From contig NZ_BJMN01000011.1 of NCBI RefSeq assembly GCF_006539185.1, positions 62,001 through 126,000 of the forward strand: a stretch of 64,000 nt of DNA, written 5' to 3'. The position numbers and the translations under genes were made by a program. This stretch comes from Streptomyces gardneri (GTDB lineage Bacteria; Actinomycetota; Actinomycetes; Streptomycetales; Streptomycetaceae). Positions 42,508 through 51,178 of this stretch are shown piece after piece (within the stretch, counting starts at the first letter, position 1; the number at the start of each line of letters is the position of its first letter). The notes under the pieces were generated by a model that saw nothing but the letters and a program-made list of their open reading frames with translations, was not told where the DNA came from and ran no database searches.

Positions 42508-45500
42508 ATGCAGAGCGCGTCGGAGCAGTCGGAAGCGGCGGATCGACCGGCACCACCGGCATCACCGGAGCACGCCTATCCCGATCACTGGGAGGCGGAC
42601 GTGGTGCTCCGGGACGGCGGCACCGCTCGCATCAGGCCGATCACCGCCGACGACGCCGACCGGCTGGTCAGCTTCTACGAGCAGGTGTCGGACGAGTCGA
42701 AGTACTACCGCTTCTTCGCGCCCTACCCCCGGCTCTCCGCCAAGGACGTCCACCGCTTCACCCACCACGACTTCGTCGACCGGGTGGGACTCGCCGCGAC
42801 CGTGGGCGGCGAGTTCATCGCCACCGTCCGCTACGACCGCATCGACGAACGCGGCATGCCCGCCTCCGAACCGGCCGACGAGGCCGAGGTCGCCTTCCTC
42901 GTCCAGGACGCCCACCAGGGACGCGGCGTCGCCTCCGCCCTCCTCGAACACATCGCGGCGGTCGCGCGCGAGCGGGACATCAGACGCTTCGCCGCCGAGG
43001 TGCTCCCCGCCAACAACAAGATGATCAAGGTCTTCACCGACGCGGGCTACACCCAGAAGCGGAGCTTCGAGGACGGCTCCGTCCGGCTCCACCTCGACCT
43101 CGAACCGACCGACCGCTCCCTCGCCGTCCAGCGCGCGCGGGAGCAGCGCGCGGAGGCCCGGTCCGTCCAGCGGCTCCTCACCCCCCGCTCCGTCGCCGTC
43201 GTCGGCGCCGGGCGTGCCCCCGGCGGTGTCGGCCGGACCGTCCTCCGCAACCTCCTCGGCGCCGGCTTCACCGGCCGCGTCCACGCGGTGAACGCCGCGC
43301 TCACCGACGGGCCCGCGGAGCTCGACGGCGTCCCCGCCCACCCCTCCGTGGCGTCCATCGGCGAGCCCGTGGACCTGGCGATCGTCGCCGTCCCCGCCGA
43401 GCGGGTGCCGGAGGTCGTCGCCGACTGCGGCGAGCACGGAGTGCTGGGCCTCGTCGTCCTCTCCGCCGGATACGCGGAGAGCGGCCCGGCCGGCCGGGAG
43501 AGACAGCGCCAGCTCGTACGGCAGGCCCGCTCGTACGGGATGCGGATCATCGGGCCCAACGCCTTCGGGATCATCAACACCTCCGAGGACGTCCGGCTCA
43601 ACGCCTCCCTCGCCCCCCACATGCCGGCCGCCGGGCGGATCGGCCTCTTCACCCAGTCCGGCGCGATCGGGATCGCCCTCCTCGCCGGACTCCACCGGCA
43701 CGGCGCCGGGCTCTCCTCCTTCATCTCGGCCGGAAACCGCGCCGACGTGTCCGGCAACGACTTCCTCCAGCACTGGTACGACGATCCGGGCACGGACGTC
43801 GTCCTCCTCTACCTGGAGTCGATCGGCAACCCCAGGAAGTTCACCCGGCTGGCCCGCCGCACCGCCGCGGTCAAACCGGTCGTGGTCGTCAAGGGCGCCC
43901 GGCACAGCGGCAGCGCGCCGCCCGGCCACCGGGTGCCCGTCACCCGCATCCCGCACGCCACGGTCTCCGCGCTGCTGCGCCAGGCCGGGGTGATCCGCGT
44001 CGACACCGTCACCGAACTCGTGGACGCCGGACTGCTCCTCGCCGCCCAGCCGCTGCCCGCCGGACCGAGGGTCGCGATCCTCGGCAACTCCGAGTCGCTC
44101 GGTCTCCTCACGTACGACGCCTGCCTGACCGAGGGACTGCGCCCGCTGCGGCCGCTCGACCTGACGACCGCGGCGGGCCCGGCGGACTTCCGGGACGCGC
44201 TCGCGGCGGCGCTCGCGGACGAGACCTCGGACGCGGTCGTGGTGAACGCGATCCCCTGGGTCGGGGAGAACGGCGCCACCGAGTCCGGAGACGGGGAGGT
44301 CCTCGCCGCCTCCCTCCGCGAGGCCGTCGCCTCCGTCCCCGCCCCGGTGAAGCCCGTCGTCGTCGTCCACGTCGAGATGGGCGGCCTGGCGGAGGCCCTC
44401 GCGGTCGCGACGAGCACACGACCGACGCCGACAGGGACCCGTACGACGTCGGCAACGGCGTCGACATCGGCGTCCACACCGGCTTCGACACCGGCGTCGG
44501 GATCTGTATCGGGATCTGTGTCGGCGCCGGGATCCGACACGGCCCAGGCCTCCGCCCGCCTCACGACCTCCACCGGGTCCGACGCCGCGCCCCACGCGAG
44601 CGCCCCGCCCCCGGTGCCCCCGGCGCAGACCGCCACCCCCGCCGGCACCCGGAGTGCCGAGCAGGGCACCGCCGCCCAGGCCCCCGACCGGCCGGCCACC
44701 ATCCCCGCCTACCCCGCCGCCGAGCGCGCCGTGCGGGCGCTGGCCGAGGCCGTGCGGTACGGGCAGTGGCGGCGGCAGGCCGCCGAGCCCGGGCGGGTGC
44801 CCGAGTACGAGGACATCGACGAGGCGGGCGCCGCCGCGCTCATCGAGCGCGTGCTCGGCGCCGGCGGCGACGGGGACAGCCGCGGTGTGACCCTCGACAC
44901 CGAGGACGCCGGGGAGTTGCTCTCGCGGTACGGGATCACGGTCCTGCCCACCCTCCCCGCGCCCACCCCCGACGCGGCCGTCGCCGCCGCCCGCCGACTC
45001 GGCTACCCCGTCGCGCTCAAGACGACCGCGCCCCACCTGCGCCACCGCCCCGACCTCGGCGGCGTCCGCCTGGACCTGGCCACCGAGGAGCAGCTCCGCA
45101 CCGCCTACGCCGAGCTGACCGAGGTCCTCGGCAAGCCCGAGGAGCTCCAGCCCGTCGTCCAGGCGATGGTGCCCCGGGGCGTCGACACCCTCGTCCGCTC
45201 CGCCATCGACCCCGCTGTCGGAGCCGTCCTCTCCTTCGGGCTCTCCGGAGCGGCCTCCGAGCTCCTCGGCGACACGGCCCACCGGCTGGTCCCGGCCACC
45301 GACCGGGACGCCGCCGAGCTCGTACGCTCCATCCGCACCGCCCCGCTGCTGTTCGGCTGGCGCGGATCCGCCCCGGTCGACACCCCTGCCCTGGAGGAGC
45401 TCCTGCTCAGGGTCTCCCGGCTCGTCGACGACCACCCGGAGGTGGTGGCGGTCTCCCTGGAGCCGGTCGTCGTGGCCCCGCGCGGACTGTCCGTCCTCGG

Positions 45501-45570
45501 GGCGACCGTCCGACTGGCCCCGCCCCCGCCCCGCACCGACCTCGGTCCGCGTCGCCTGCCGAGTTACTGA
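42508..45570 (+). CDS. GNAT / acyl-CoA-synthetase-like protein acetyltransferase (Pat family)
   Basis: A 1020-residue fusion. Residues about 28-195 are a GNAT with acetyl-CoA motif QGRG at 137-140; from about 215 a CoA-binding/ligase domain (GAGRAPGGVGRTVLRNLL, GLFTQSGAIGIALLAG); after a 95-residue Ser/Thr/Pro/Ala linker (about 636-732) an ATP-grasp-like domain ends the protein. Members acetylate lysines of metabolic enzymes such as acetyl-CoA synthetase. Having GNAT first is the actinobacterial order. A leaderless promoter drives it. The linker is richer in S/T/P than I expect. Confidence 0.92.
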   Translation: MQSASEQSEAADRPAPPASPEHAYPDHWEADVVLRDGGTARIRPITADDADRLVSFYEQVSDESKYYRFFAPYPRLSAKDVHRFTHHDFVDRVGLAATVGGEFIATVRYDRIDERGMPASEPADEAEVAFLVQDAHQGRGVASALLEHIAAVARERDIRRFAAEVLPANNKMIKVFTDAGYTQKRSFEDGSVRLHLDLEPTDRSLAVQRAREQRAEARSVQRLLTPRSVAVVGAGRAPGGVGRTVLRNLLGAGFTGRVHAVNAALTDGPAELDGVPAHPSVASIGEPVDLAIVAVPAERVPEVVADCGEHGVLGLVVLSAGYAESGPAGRERQRQLVRQARSYGMRIIGPNAFGIINTSEDVRLNASLAPHMPAAGRIGLFTQSGAIGIALLAGLHRHGAGLSSFISAGNRADVSGNDFLQHWYDDPGTDVVLLYLESIGNPRKFTRLARRTAAVKPVVVVKGARHSGSAPPGHRVPVTRIPHATVSALLRQAGVIRVDTVTELVDAGLLLAAQPLPAGPRVAILGNSESLGLLTYDACLTEGLRPLRPLDLTTAAGPADFRDALAAALADETSDAVVVNAIPWVGENGATESGDGEVLAASLREAVASVPAPVKPVVVVHVEMGGLAEALAVATSTRPTPTGTRTTSATASTSASTPASTPASGSVSGSVSAPGSDTAQASARLTTSTGSDAAPHASAPPPVPPAQTATPAGTRSAEQGTAAQAPDRPATIPAYPAAERAVRALAEAVRYGQWRRQAAEPGRVPEYEDIDEAGAAALIERVLGAGGDGDSRGVTLDTEDAGELLSRYGITVLPTLPAPTPDAAVAAARRLGYPVALKTTAPHLRHRPDLGGVRLDLATEEQLRTAYAELTEVLGKPEELQPVVQAMVPRGVDTLVRSAIDPAVGAVLSFGLSGAASELLGDTAHRLVPATDRDAAELVRSIRTAPLLFGWRGSAPVDTPALEELLLRVSRLVDDHPEVVAVSLEPVVVAPRGLSVLGATVRLAPPPPRTDLGPRRLPSY
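44410..44700 (+). repeat. Low-complexity insert with short tandem repeats
   Basis: Encodes a Ser/Thr/Ala/Pro-rich stretch of about 95 residues. It contains direct repeats such as the 12-bp TCGGGATCTGTA/G at 44497-44520 and several ACGTCGGC/GCGTCCAC-type copies. Codons like TCT, GTA, GGA and ACA are unusually frequent against the neighbours. It lies at the join between ligase and ATP-grasp domains. Confidence 0.75.
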
Positions 45571-45595
45571 GGCTCTGAGGGGGCCCACGGCCCCG

Positions 45596-45601
45596 TAGGA
45601 T
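45596..45601 (+). promoter_or_regulatory. -10 box TAGGAT before DUF5998
   Basis: TAGGAT lies 7 bases before the ATG at 45609, with no ribosome site. It makes the ATG at 45609 a better start than one 9 bases upstream that overlaps the -10. Confidence 0.55.
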
Positions 45602-45608
45602 GGAGTCC

Positions 45609-46205
45609 ATGGCGAAGAGCGGTACGACGACCCAGGGGCTGCGCGCGGCGATCGAGCGCAGCGGCTACTACCCGGCCCTCGTGGCCGAGGCGGTGGAGGC
45701 CGCCGTCGGCGGCGAGGCCGTGGCGTCGTACGTGGTGCACCAGGAGACCACCTTCGACGCGAACGAGGTCCGGCGCCACGTCACCGTCCTCGTCCTGACG
45801 CCGCACCGCTTCATCGTGAGCCACACCGACGAGCAGGCCGCCGACACCAGCTCCCCGACGCCGTACGCCACGACGTCCACCGAGTCCGTGAAGCTCGACC
45901 GGATCTCCTCGGTCGTCGTCAGCCGCGTCGTCGCCAACCCCGAGTCGTACACCCCGGGCACGCTGCCCCGCGAGGTGGTGCTCACCATCGGCTGGGGCGC
46001 CGTCTCCCGTATCGACCTGGAGCCCGCCGCCTGCGGCGACGCCAACTGTGACGCCGACCACGGCTACACGGGCAACGCCACCGCCGACGACCTCAGCCTG
46101 CGGGTGAGCGAGGCCGGCGACGGTCCGGACACCGTCCGGCAGACCCTGGCCTTCGCCCAGGCGCTCTCCGAAGCGATCGCGGCCACCGCCGCCACCGCTC
46201 GCTGA
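45609..46205 (+). CDS. DUF5998 family protein
   Basis: A 198-residue soluble actinobacterial protein of unknown function. It has an alpha/beta look: helix (LRAAIERSGYYPALVAEAVEAAVGG), strands (VASYVVHQET, HVTVLVLTPHRFIVSHTDE), a Ser/Thr loop and a helix with VRQTLAFAQALSEAIAAT at the end. No catalytic residues stand out; two cysteines in CGDANCDAD could bind metal. It shares its stop with the start of the phosphodiesterase-like gene (TGATG), so the two are coupled. Confidence 0.85.
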   Translation: MAKSGTTTQGLRAAIERSGYYPALVAEAVEAAVGGEAVASYVVHQETTFDANEVRRHVTVLVLTPHRFIVSHTDEQAADTSSPTPYATTSTESVKLDRISSVVVSRVVANPESYTPGTLPREVVLTIGWGAVSRIDLEPAACGDANCDADHGYTGNATADDLSLRVSEAGDGPDTVRQTLAFAQALSEAIAATAATAR

Positions 46206-47410
46206 TGGTCCAGCCCGCCGCCGTCGCCCACGGCTGGCCCGACGACCCGGTCCCGCTGTCCCTGGACACCGCTCCGGTGCCCGAGTACACCTTCGGCTCC
46301 CTCGGCGACCTGCTCCCGACGCTCGTCGCGGCGCAGGGCGTGCCCGGCTTCGACCCGAGGATCGCCGAGCTGACCCCGGCCGACCGGAACTGCGTCTTCC
46401 TGATCGACGGACTCGGCTGGGAGCAGATCAAGGCCCATCCGGACGAGGCCCCGTACCTGACCTCGCTGCTCGGCTCCTCGCGCGGCGGCACGGGCCGCCC
46501 GGTCACCGCCGGCTTCCCCGCCACCACCGCGACCTCGCTCGCCTCGGTCGGCACGGGCCGCTACCCCGGTACGCACGGGCTGCCGGGCTACACCGTGCGC
46601 AATCCCGACACCGGCGAGCTGATGAACCAGCTGCGCTGGCGGCCGTGGACCGAGCCGCGCGTCTGGCAGCCGTACCCCACCGTCTTCCAGCTCGCGCACG
46701 CGGCCGGGATCCACACCGCCCAGGTGTCCTCCCCGATCTTCGAGCAGACCCCGCTCACCCAGGTCGCGCTCAGCGGCGGAACGTTTCACGGGCGGCTCAG
46801 CGGCGAGGAGCGCATGGACTTCTCCGCCGAGCAGCTCGCCGCCGGCGACCGCTCGCTGGTCTACACGTACTACAGCGAACTCGACGGGGCGGGCCACCGC
46901 TTCGGCATCGACTCCGACGCCTGGCGCGGACAGCTCATGTTCGTCGACCGGCTCGTGCAGCGTCTCGCGGAGCAGCTGCCGCCCCGCTCCGCGCTGTACG
47001 TCACGGCCGACCACGGCATGGTGGACATCCCCTTCGACGAGCAGCACCGCATCGACTTCGACGAGGACTGGGAGCTGCGCGCGGGCGTGGCCCTGCTCGG
47101 CGGCGAAGGCCGGGCCCGGCATGTGTACGCGGTGCCCGGCGCCGAGGCGGACGTCCTCACCTGCTGGCGCGAGGTGATCGGCGAGCAGTTCTGGGTGGCG
47201 AGCCGGGACGAGGCCATCGCCCTGGGCTGGTTCGGCGACGAGATCGACGATCGGGTGTACGGCAGGATCGGCGACGTCGTCGCCGCGGCCCATGACGACG
47301 TCGCGATCACCGCGTCCGTCAACGAGCCCCACGAGTCGGCGATGGTCGGCATGCACGGGTCCATGACCCCCGCGGAGCAGCTCGTCCCGCTGCTCGAAGT
47401 CCGTTCCTGA
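46205..47410 (+). CDS. Alkaline-phosphatase-superfamily protein (nucleotide pyrophosphatase/phosphodiesterase type)
   Basis: A 401-residue protein without a clear signal peptide. It matches the NPP clan of the alkaline phosphatase superfamily: metal Asp in FLIDGLGWEQIK, catalytic Thr in GFPATTATSLASVGTG, GTHGLPGY, and metal ligands in YYSELDGAGHRFG and VTADHGMVDIP, with a final His in MVGMHGSM. All ligand positions look intact. Natural substrates could be nucleotide sugars or phosphodiesters, unknown here. The ATG overlaps the DUF5998 stop (TGATG). tdk is 56 bases downstream. Confidence 0.9.
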   Translation: MVQPAAVAHGWPDDPVPLSLDTAPVPEYTFGSLGDLLPTLVAAQGVPGFDPRIAELTPADRNCVFLIDGLGWEQIKAHPDEAPYLTSLLGSSRGGTGRPVTAGFPATTATSLASVGTGRYPGTHGLPGYTVRNPDTGELMNQLRWRPWTEPRVWQPYPTVFQLAHAAGIHTAQVSSPIFEQTPLTQVALSGGTFHGRLSGEERMDFSAEQLAAGDRSLVYTYYSELDGAGHRFGIDSDAWRGQLMFVDRLVQRLAEQLPPRSALYVTADHGMVDIPFDEQHRIDFDEDWELRAGVALLGGEGRARHVYAVPGAEADVLTCWREVIGEQFWVASRDEAIALGWFGDEIDDRVYGRIGDVVAAAHDDVAITASVNEPHESAMVGMHGSMTPAEQLVPLLEVRS

Positions 47411-47466
47411 ACCCTCGCCGCCCCACGCCTCACACCCCCCACGACCTGAAAGGTCCCTGACCCGTC

Positions 47467-48117
47467 ATGCCCGAGCTGGTCTTCTTCTCCGGAACCATGG
47501 ACTGCGGGAAGAGCACCCTGGCCCTCCAGATCGCCCACAACCGCGACGCGCGCGGGCTCCAGGGCGTGATCTTCACCCGCGACGACCGGGCGGGCGAGGG
47601 CAAGCTGTCCTCCCGGCTCGGTCTGGTGACGGAGGCGGTCGAGGCTCCGCAGGGCATGGACCTGTACGCGTATCTCGTCGCCCAGCTGTCCCAGGGCGGC
47701 AAGGCCGACTACGTGATCGTCGACGAGGCGCAGTTCCTCGCGCCGGAGCAGATCGACCAGCTCGCCCGTATCGTCGACGATCTCGGCCTGGACGTCTTCG
47801 CCTTCGGCATCACCACCGACTTCCGGACCAAGCTCTTCCCCGGTTCGCAGCGGCTGATCGAGCTGGCGGACCGGCTCGAGCAGCTCCAGGTCGAGGCGCT
47901 GTGCTGGTGCGGGGCAAGGGCCACGCACAATGCCCGTACGGTGGGCGGCGAGATGGTCGTCGAGGGTGCCCAGGTCGTGGTCGGCGACGTGAACCGTCCG
48001 GCGGGGGAGGTCGGTTACGAGGTGCTCTGCCGACGCCACCACCGTCGTCTCATGACCTCGTCCACGGCCCAAGCGGGCGCGCTCTCGCCCGACGTCCTGC
48101 CGGTCAACAACGCCTGA
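47467..48117 (+). CDS. tdk: Thymidine kinase
   Basis: The 216-residue type II thymidine kinase for salvage of deoxythymidine to dTMP. P-loop SGTMDCGKST at 8-17, catalytic Glu in VDEAQFL (about 88-92), lasso-loop region, and zinc cysteines (LCWCG near 155; LCRRHH near 189). A weak ribosome site lies upstream. It forms a likely operon with the DUF5998 and phosphodiesterase genes. It complements nrdJ in DNA-precursor supply within this window. Confidence 0.96.
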   Translation: MPELVFFSGTMDCGKSTLALQIAHNRDARGLQGVIFTRDDRAGEGKLSSRLGLVTEAVEAPQGMDLYAYLVAQLSQGGKADYVIVDEAQFLAPEQIDQLARIVDDLGLDVFAFGITTDFRTKLFPGSQRLIELADRLEQLQVEALCWCGARATHNARTVGGEMVVEGAQVVVGDVNRPAGEVGYEVLCRRHHRRLMTSSTAQAGALSPDVLPVNNA

Positions 48118-48156
48118 CGAGGGCCTTGCCCACCCTCCGGTCGTCAACGCCTGACG
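48101..48156. repeat. Imperfect direct repeat at the tdk stop
   Basis: CGGTCAACAACGCCTGACG (48101-48119, containing the tdk stop) recurs as CGGTCGTCAACGCCTGACG (48138-48156), 37 bases on, like a small tandem duplication of the gene end. Confidence 0.7.
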
Positions 48157-48162
48157 GGCGCG

Positions 48163-49200
48163 TCACCCTCGCGGCGCGAGGGAGAGCGACGTCTGCTCGG
48201 TCAGGGCGCGGAGGAAGTCGGGTGCGTCGAAGATCGCGCCGGCGGAGGCCACGCCCACCGTCTTGATCCGGCCGGTGAGGACGCGCTGGACGGCTTCCAC
48301 CGCGAGCGGTGCGCTGAAGGCGTAGATGTCCTGGCCGCTCGCCGTGGCGCGCCGTTCCTCGTCGCCGGAGCGCACGACGACATCGACGAGGAAGGTCTGG
48401 GCCGAGCGCCCGGCCTCGTCGACCGCGGTCGGCGCCGGCGTCTCCGGAGCCACCACGTCCTTCGCCGCCTCGACCGTCATGTAGGTGCGCACCTCGGGGA
48501 CGGCCAGGTGGCTCGGGACGGTGACGACATCGGCCATGGTGAACTCGCCGATCACGGACCGGACCCCCATCGGTTCGGGGAAGGACCACTTCGTCGTCGG
48601 CGGAGCGTCGTCGCGGTACTGCATCCGGCCCTCGCTGAAGACGACGCGCCGGCCCTCCCTGCGCTGCCGGGAGACGGTGCCCGCGCTGCGGGTTCCGGCG
48701 GTGGGGTGCCAGCTGCTCAGCGCGTAGGCGACATGGGCTTCGTCGGCCGAGGTCCAGTCGCCCATCGCCGCGGTGACCAGCAGGTCGCCGAGGCCGCCGA
48801 AGAAGGCCATCGCCGGGATCACGACCGTGCCGGCGTCGGCGGCGCGCTCCGCGAACCGTGCGAACGTGTCGGCGTTGGCCTCGAGCTCGGCGGCCACGTC
48901 GACGTACGGGATCCCGGCGCGCAGCGCCGCCTCGATCACCGGGGCCGCCGTCGAGGCGAAGGGCCCGGCGACGTTGATCACGGCCGCCGCGCCGGCCAGG
49001 GCGCGGTCCAGTGAGGCCGCGTCGTCGACCGTGGCAGGCCGGACGGCGAGCCCCGGGTGGGACGCGCCGAGCGCCGCCAGCTTGTCCGCGTCGCGTCCGG
49101 TCAGGATCGGCACCAATCCCCGGTTCAGCAACTCCGCCACCACGAACCGCCCGGTGTGCCCGTAGGCACCGAACACCGCTACCGCCTGACCTGCCGTCAT
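48163..49200 (-). CDS. Saccharopine-dehydrogenase-like NAD(P)-binding protein
   Basis: A 345-residue oxidoreductase-like protein. The Rossmann motif is GAYGHTGRFVV at 10-20, followed by GPFASTAAPVIEAA and a helical domain; the family includes saccharopine dehydrogenase, trans-acting enoyl reductases and many uncharacterised proteins. Specific activity is not apparent. Its stop region nearly meets tdk from the other side. It is divergent from a GlxA-type regulator, and a perfect 16-bp palindrome lies at its 5' side. Confidence 0.85.
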   Translation of the reverse strand: MTAGQAVAVFGAYGHTGRFVVAELLNRGLVPILTGRDADKLAALGASHPGLAVRPATVDDAASLDRALAGAAAVINVAGPFASTAAPVIEAALRAGIPYVDVAAELEANADTFARFAERAADAGTVVIPAMAFFGGLGDLLVTAAMGDWTSADEAHVAYALSSWHPTAGTRSAGTVSRQRREGRRVVFSEGRMQYRDDAPPTTKWSFPEPMGVRSVIGEFTMADVVTVPSHLAVPEVRTYMTVEAAKDVVAPETPAPTAVDEAGRSAQTFLVDVVVRSGDEERRATASGQDIYAFSAPLAVEAVQRVLTGRIKTVGVASAGAIFDAPDFLRALTEQTSLSLAPRG

Positions 49201-49242
49201 CGACTTCTCCCGCCGTTTCTTGCTGCTCTTGCCGTTCCCGTT

Positions 49243-49258
49243 TGTTCAACTGTGAACA
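49243..49258. promoter_or_regulatory. Palindromic operator candidate between the divergent genes
   Basis: TGTTCA-ACTG-TGAACA, perfect 6-bp arms around 4 bases, 43 bases before the dehydrogenase start. A regulator such as the nearby GlxA-type or TetR protein could bind here; no link is proved. Confidence 0.6.
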
Positions 49259-49309
49259 TCTTGCGGGGTGGTGGGCGGCCGGCGTGAGTGTCTGGAACGA
49301 CATGCTGCG

Positions 49310-49315
49310 TACAAT
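49310..49315 (+). promoter_or_regulatory. -10 box TACAAT before the GlxA-type gene
   Basis: TACAAT lies 7 bases before the ATG at 49323, without a ribosome site, so probably leaderless. Confidence 0.55.
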
Positions 49316-49322
49316 TACGGAC

Positions 49323-50309
49323 ATGAAGACCGTCGCGTTGGCCGTCACCGAGGGAATGCTGCACTTCGAACTCTCTCTGGCGTACGAGGTCTTCGGCTCC
49401 GACCTGACCCATCTGGGCGACCCCTGGTACGACTTCGCCCTCCACGGACCCGACGCCGTGCGGGTCGGCAGGTTCCGGCTGGAGCCCGACCATGGCCTCG
49501 ACCGGCTTCCGTACGCCGACACGGTGATCGTCCCCGGCTGGGCCGACGTCGACGTGGATCCGCCCGCCGAGCTGGTCGACGCCGTGCGTGCGGCCCACGA
49601 GGCGGGCGCGCGGGTGGTCTCCCTGTGCACGGGCGCGTTCGTCCTCGCCGCCGCCGGGCTCCTCGACGGGCGGCGCGCGACCACGCACTGGTCGCACACC
49701 CGGGCCCTCGCCGACCGCTACCCCCGGGTCGAGGTCGATCCGGACGTGCTCTACGTGGACAACGGCAGCGTGCTCACCTCCGCCGGCAAGGCCGCCGCGA
49801 TGGACCTGTGTCTGCATCTGGTCCGCCTCGACCACGGTTCGGCGATCGCCAACACGATCGCCCGCCGCCTGGTCGTGCCCCCGCACCGGGCCGGTGGGCA
49901 GGCCCAGTTCGTCACCGCTCCGGTGCCCGCCCAGGACGACCACCCGCTCACCGCCCTGCTGCCCTGGGCCGTCGAGCGCCTCGACCGGCCGCTGACCGTG
50001 GAGGACCTGGCCCGTCAGGCGCGCATGAGCTCGCGGAACCTGGGGCGCCACTTCAGGGCGGCGACCGGCACCACCCCGCTGCAGTGGCTGCTGACGCAAC
50101 GCATCCGCCGCGCCCAGGAGTTGCTGGAGGCCACCGACGACGGCGTGGACGCCATCGCGACGGCGACCGGCATGGGTACCGCCACGACGCTGCGCCGGCA
50201 CTTCAACCGCACGGTCGGGGTGCCCCCGGACACGTACCGCCGCACCTTCCGCGCACGGTCGCGCCCCGAAGGCCCCGGCCTCGGCTCCCTTATGCCTCCG
50301 GGGGCGTGA
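49323..50309 (+). CDS. GlxA-type transcriptional regulator (DJ-1/PfpI + AraC HTH)
   Basis: A 328-residue regulator. Residues 1-195 form a DJ-1/PfpI-like amidotransferase fold with a nucleophile-elbow cysteine in SLCTGAFVLAAAGLL; residues about 215-310 hold two AraC HTH motifs (TVEDLARQARMSSRNLGRHFRAATG; DAIATATGMGTATTLRRHFN). The longer ORF upstream to 49011 overlaps the divergent gene and lacks a ribosome site. Its stop overlaps the 3' end of the opposing TetR gene by 20 bases. Ligand and targets are unknown; the palindrome at 49243 is a candidate. Confidence 0.93.
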   Translation: MKTVALAVTEGMLHFELSLAYEVFGSDLTHLGDPWYDFALHGPDAVRVGRFRLEPDHGLDRLPYADTVIVPGWADVDVDPPAELVDAVRAAHEAGARVVSLCTGAFVLAAAGLLDGRRATTHWSHTRALADRYPRVEVDPDVLYVDNGSVLTSAGKAAAMDLCLHLVRLDHGSAIANTIARRLVVPPHRAGGQAQFVTAPVPAQDDHPLTALLPWAVERLDRPLTVEDLARQARMSSRNLGRHFRAATGTTPLQWLLTQRIRRAQELLEATDDGVDAIATATGMGTATTLRRHFNRTVGVPPDTYRRTFRARSRPEGPGLGSLMPPGA

Positions 50310-50979
50310 CCGGCGGCGTCAGCGCGCGGGTCAGGTCGTCGAGGGCGGCGCCGCTGACGGGTGCCGTGCCCGTGAGGGTGCCGACGAGCGCTTGGGCGAG
50401 GACCGTCGCCGTACCGATCCGGGAGTCCTCGCGCTCGTCCCCGGTGGCCTTGCCGATCACGGCGTCGCGCACCGCCCGCGAGATCTCGTCGCCCGCGAAC
50501 AGCTCGGGGAACGACAGCGCCATCATGCACACGCCCACGTTGGCGGAGAGGATCGACTGTCCGGCCAGTTCGGGGGTCATGCGCAGCCGCCCGGCGTCCC
50601 GGCAGCGCTCCACGGCCGTCAGGAGGATGGCCTGCGCCTCCTTGATCGCCTGCGGCTTGGCGTCGCCCGTCGGCGTGAACATCAGGCGGTACAGATACGG
50701 GTTGCGCAGCGCGAAAGCGACGTGACTGTCCCAGGCCGTCCGCAGGTCCGCCACGGGGTCGTCGGTGAGCGGATTACGCCGCTTGGCGGCGAGGAAGCGC
50801 TCGAAGCCGATGTCGGCGACGGCGGTGAGCAGCCCCTGCTTGTCGCCGAACTGGCGGTAGATCTCGGGCATGCCGACCTTCGCCCGGTCGCAGATGGCCC
50901 GCGTCGAGATGGCCAGGGCGTCCTTGGTGGCGAGCAGTTCCTCGGTGGCTTCCAGGATGCGCTCTCGTGCCGTCGACAT
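50290..50979 (-). CDS. TetR/AcrR-family regulator
   Basis: A 229-residue regulator. HTH near the N-terminus: ERILEATEELLATKDALAISTRAICDRAKVGMPEIYRQF, here as ILEATEELL, STRAICDRAKV and MPEIYRQF. The ligand domain has TetR_C-like helices. The start is taken at 50979; an in-frame GTG 9 bases upstream is possible. Divergent from an isochorismatase-family gene across about 200 bases with three copies of GTTAGCG or its complement. It likely controls that gene and itself. Its 3' end overlaps the GlxA-type gene. Confidence 0.9.
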   Translation of the reverse strand: MSTARERILEATEELLATKDALAISTRAICDRAKVGMPEIYRQFGDKQGLLTAVADIGFERFLAAKRRNPLTDDPVADLRTAWDSHVAFALRNPYLYRLMFTPTGDAKPQAIKEAQAILLTAVERCRDAGRLRMTPELAGQSILSANVGVCMMALSFPELFAGDEISRAVRDAVIGKATGDEREDSRIGTATVLAQALVGTLTGTAPVSGAALDDLTRALTPPVTPPEA

Positions 50980-50996
50980 GGCTCCCACGATAACAG

Positions 50997-51081
50997 CGCT
51001 AACACCGGGACCTGGGGGTTTGTGGGCGCTCGGGATACCTCCGCGGAATCGCGTTAGCGATGATTACGTAATGTGTTAGCG
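50997..51081. promoter_or_regulatory. Three GTTAGCG-type sites between TetR and isochorismatase genes
   Basis: CGCTAACAC at 50997-51005, GCGTTAGCG at 51051-51059 and GTGTTAGCG at 51073-51081; the outer two are exact inverted copies (CGCTAACAC/GTGTTAGCG). They are good candidates for TetR half-sites controlling both promoters. Confidence 0.6.
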
Positions 51082-51178
51082 TGAAGAACGTCCGGGAGGT
51101 GGCCGCCTCCACGAAGGACCTCTCCTGGGCGCTCGGCTCCTCCTCGCCCCGTAAGCAACGAACCGGAAGGACCCCGCC

